From Bathymodiolus brooksi (Eukaryota; Mollusca; Bivalvia; Mytilida; Modiolidae): a stretch of 64,000 nt of DNA. Numbering within the stretch: the first letter of the stretch is position 1; the number at the start of each line of letters is the position of its first letter. The stretch is from NCBI GenBank assembly GCA_963680875.1, contig OY804589.1, forward strand, positions 20,790,413 through 20,854,412, read 5' to 3'. Positions 62,968 to 64,000 of this stretch are shown in pieces. The position numbers and the translations under genes were made by a program. A model generated the notes under the pieces. The model made no database searches, had not been told where the DNA came from, and worked only from the letters and a program-made list of their open reading frames with translations.

Positions 62968-63195
62968 CTCTAAAGACAATATTCATTTGTAATTCTTGAT
63001 TACCACCTCTACATACATAAGTACCACCGTCATTTGGATCAACATTATAGATAGCCAGATATCTAGTTTTCACATTCCCGTATTTAGCACCTTGTTGAGG
63101 TACAGACCAACCAGAATTAGTCGATTTTAGCCATGTGAAAGATGAGCCTTGTATTGGACATGTTAATGTAGTCGTACCTCCTTCTATTGCTATCA
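62968..63195 (-). CDS. Ig-like domain exon A (internal exon, phase 1-1)
   Basis: This 228-bp exon has acceptor TAATTTCAG (ending 63,196) and donor AGAG/GTAGGC (62,967). It is phase 1 at both ends and encodes about 76 residues. Hallmarks counted from IAIE are Cys12 (TLTCPIQG), Trp21 (SFTWLKS), a GAKYGNV block and Cys61 in NDGGTYVC. It is clearly paralogous to exon B, sharing IAI, LTC, QG, W, GAKYGNV, IYNV and NDGG at nearly equal spacing. Splicing A to B across 9,775 bp keeps the frame (G plus CG gives Ala). The product is probably an extracellular multi-Ig protein; the family name and ligand are not clear. An unspliced reading past the donor stops at 62,903, before the minisatellite. Flanking exons of the gene are not visible in the window. 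Confidence 0.85.
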
Positions 63196-64000
63196 CTGAA
63201 ATTAGATTAAAAAGTGATTCACAAACTCTACATAGAAAACATTCTTATTCATGTTATAACCTAATTCTATTTCTGGTATTAGAATGGCCAAATCAAATTA
63301 GTGTCTTTTGTATCTTCGATATAGATAATACTAAAAATGATATTATCTTTGAAATAGTTTTTTCAGAACATATCAGCACCATGCCATTCGGTACAGATGA
63401 CGCAATATTGTATTGGGAATTATATTATTGCTCGAAGATGATCATTGTTTCACTATTAAGTCGCACGATGGCCTTGTCTACTTTTTTTATGCTTGAGGCC
63501 ATCAACTATCTGTATTTAAAACATGAATGTACGGCAACTTATGTGTCACGACGATTAAATATCCTTTCTATGAAGTTCAAGATTCGACCGTTCTGTATGA
63601 CATCCTGCTCACCAAGTTATATGTAAGGGTTGACACTTTACTCGTATGGCGAAACACTGGCATCATCTCATCTTTTTCACTAAGAAGGAAGTGTTGAGCC
63701 CATAAACTATATAATACATAGCTAGTGGACCCATACAACTATAAAACATACAGTGAAGTATAATTTGTTTTCTATTTTATTCGGAATGTTACAATTAAGC
63801 ATAACAATATTGCAGATATCCATTACCGAACTTTTTGTTGTGCATGTAGAATACTGTTGAACTGTATATTACCCCGAGATAAACAGAAACAGCGTATACT
63901 CTGAGTCACCCTTTCCAAATGCTATGCAATTCATAGTTTCTGTAAATATCCGTTTTCTAACAATAGCCAACTTTTAATTGCATCCCATTACAGGACATTT
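63196..64000. other. Upstream intron of the Ig gene, nothing further recognised
   Basis: The first 60 bp resemble the sequence upstream of exon B (a CTGAAAT start, then a CAAACT...TAGAAAACA-like block), in keeping with exon duplication. The 163-codon open frame on the plus strand (63,135-63,626) overlaps the Ig exon antisense and has no domain I recognise. No other exon was found up to the window edge. Confidence 0.4.

Noticed and set aside
63135..63626. 163-codon plus-strand open frame
   Set aside because: It is partly antisense to Ig exon A, with AT-driven composition and no domain recognised.
63838..63870. Isolated degenerate copy of the 45-bp unit (GTGCATGTAGAATACTGTTG)
   Set aside because: The similarity is short and imperfect and could be chance in AT-rich DNA.

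Overview
This is eukaryotic nuclear DNA dominated by tandem repeats. It is AT-rich, has introns with GT/AG borders and metazoan protein domains (immunoglobulin, C2H2 zinc finger), and carries Tc1-like, reverse-transcriptase and SINE debris. The SINE tails (a GGGCACTCCG block followed by a GGCGTTAAA-type end, and a TTGA/TCAA microsatellite tail) look like those I know from marine bivalves. A bivalve mollusc is my best guess from sequence alone. There is no prokaryotic gene organisation, and almost no confidently intact coding sequence apart from two Ig-domain exons.

Layout. (1) Positions 1 to about 43,747 are one uninterrupted satellite array with a 74-bp monomer, about 590 copies. It carries higher-order structure, including recent tandem duplications of about 1.0, 2.0 and 3.5 kb. 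(2) 43,748-44,148 is a unique flank that reappears at 48,079-48,344 beside a second six-copy array of the same satellite (about 47,647-48,078), so satellite and flank travel together. (3) 44,406-45,945 (minus strand) holds at least four spliced exons of a C2H2 zinc-finger gene. The exons are phase-compatible, but the reading frame is broken by a frameshift and a stop. Upstream lie CCAAT boxes (45,986-46,162) and a cluster of CRE- and ETS-like sites (46,301-46,440). (4) 46,485-51,600 is a transposon graveyard: two SINEs, a possible tRNA-like SINE head, a reverse-transcriptase fragment lacking its catalytic motif, and a broken DD34E Tc1/mariner transposase. (5) 52,962-63,195 (minus strand) holds two phase-1 Ig-domain exons separated by a 9.8-kb presumed intron. 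That intron is filled almost completely by two unrelated minisatellites: 47-bp units at about 53.25-55.26 kb and 45-bp units at about 55.71-62.82 kb.

How it fits together. The Ig exons can be spliced to each other in frame, and they share homologous flanking intron, so they arose by exon duplication within one multi-Ig gene. The first and last exons of that gene lie outside the window. The very long open frames in the 45-bp array are an arithmetic product of a monomer divisible by three with five stop-free frames; I do not call them genes. The most notable observations are the satellite's internal dyad architecture and block amplification, its paired occurrence with a conserved flank, and the minisatellite-packed Ig intron.
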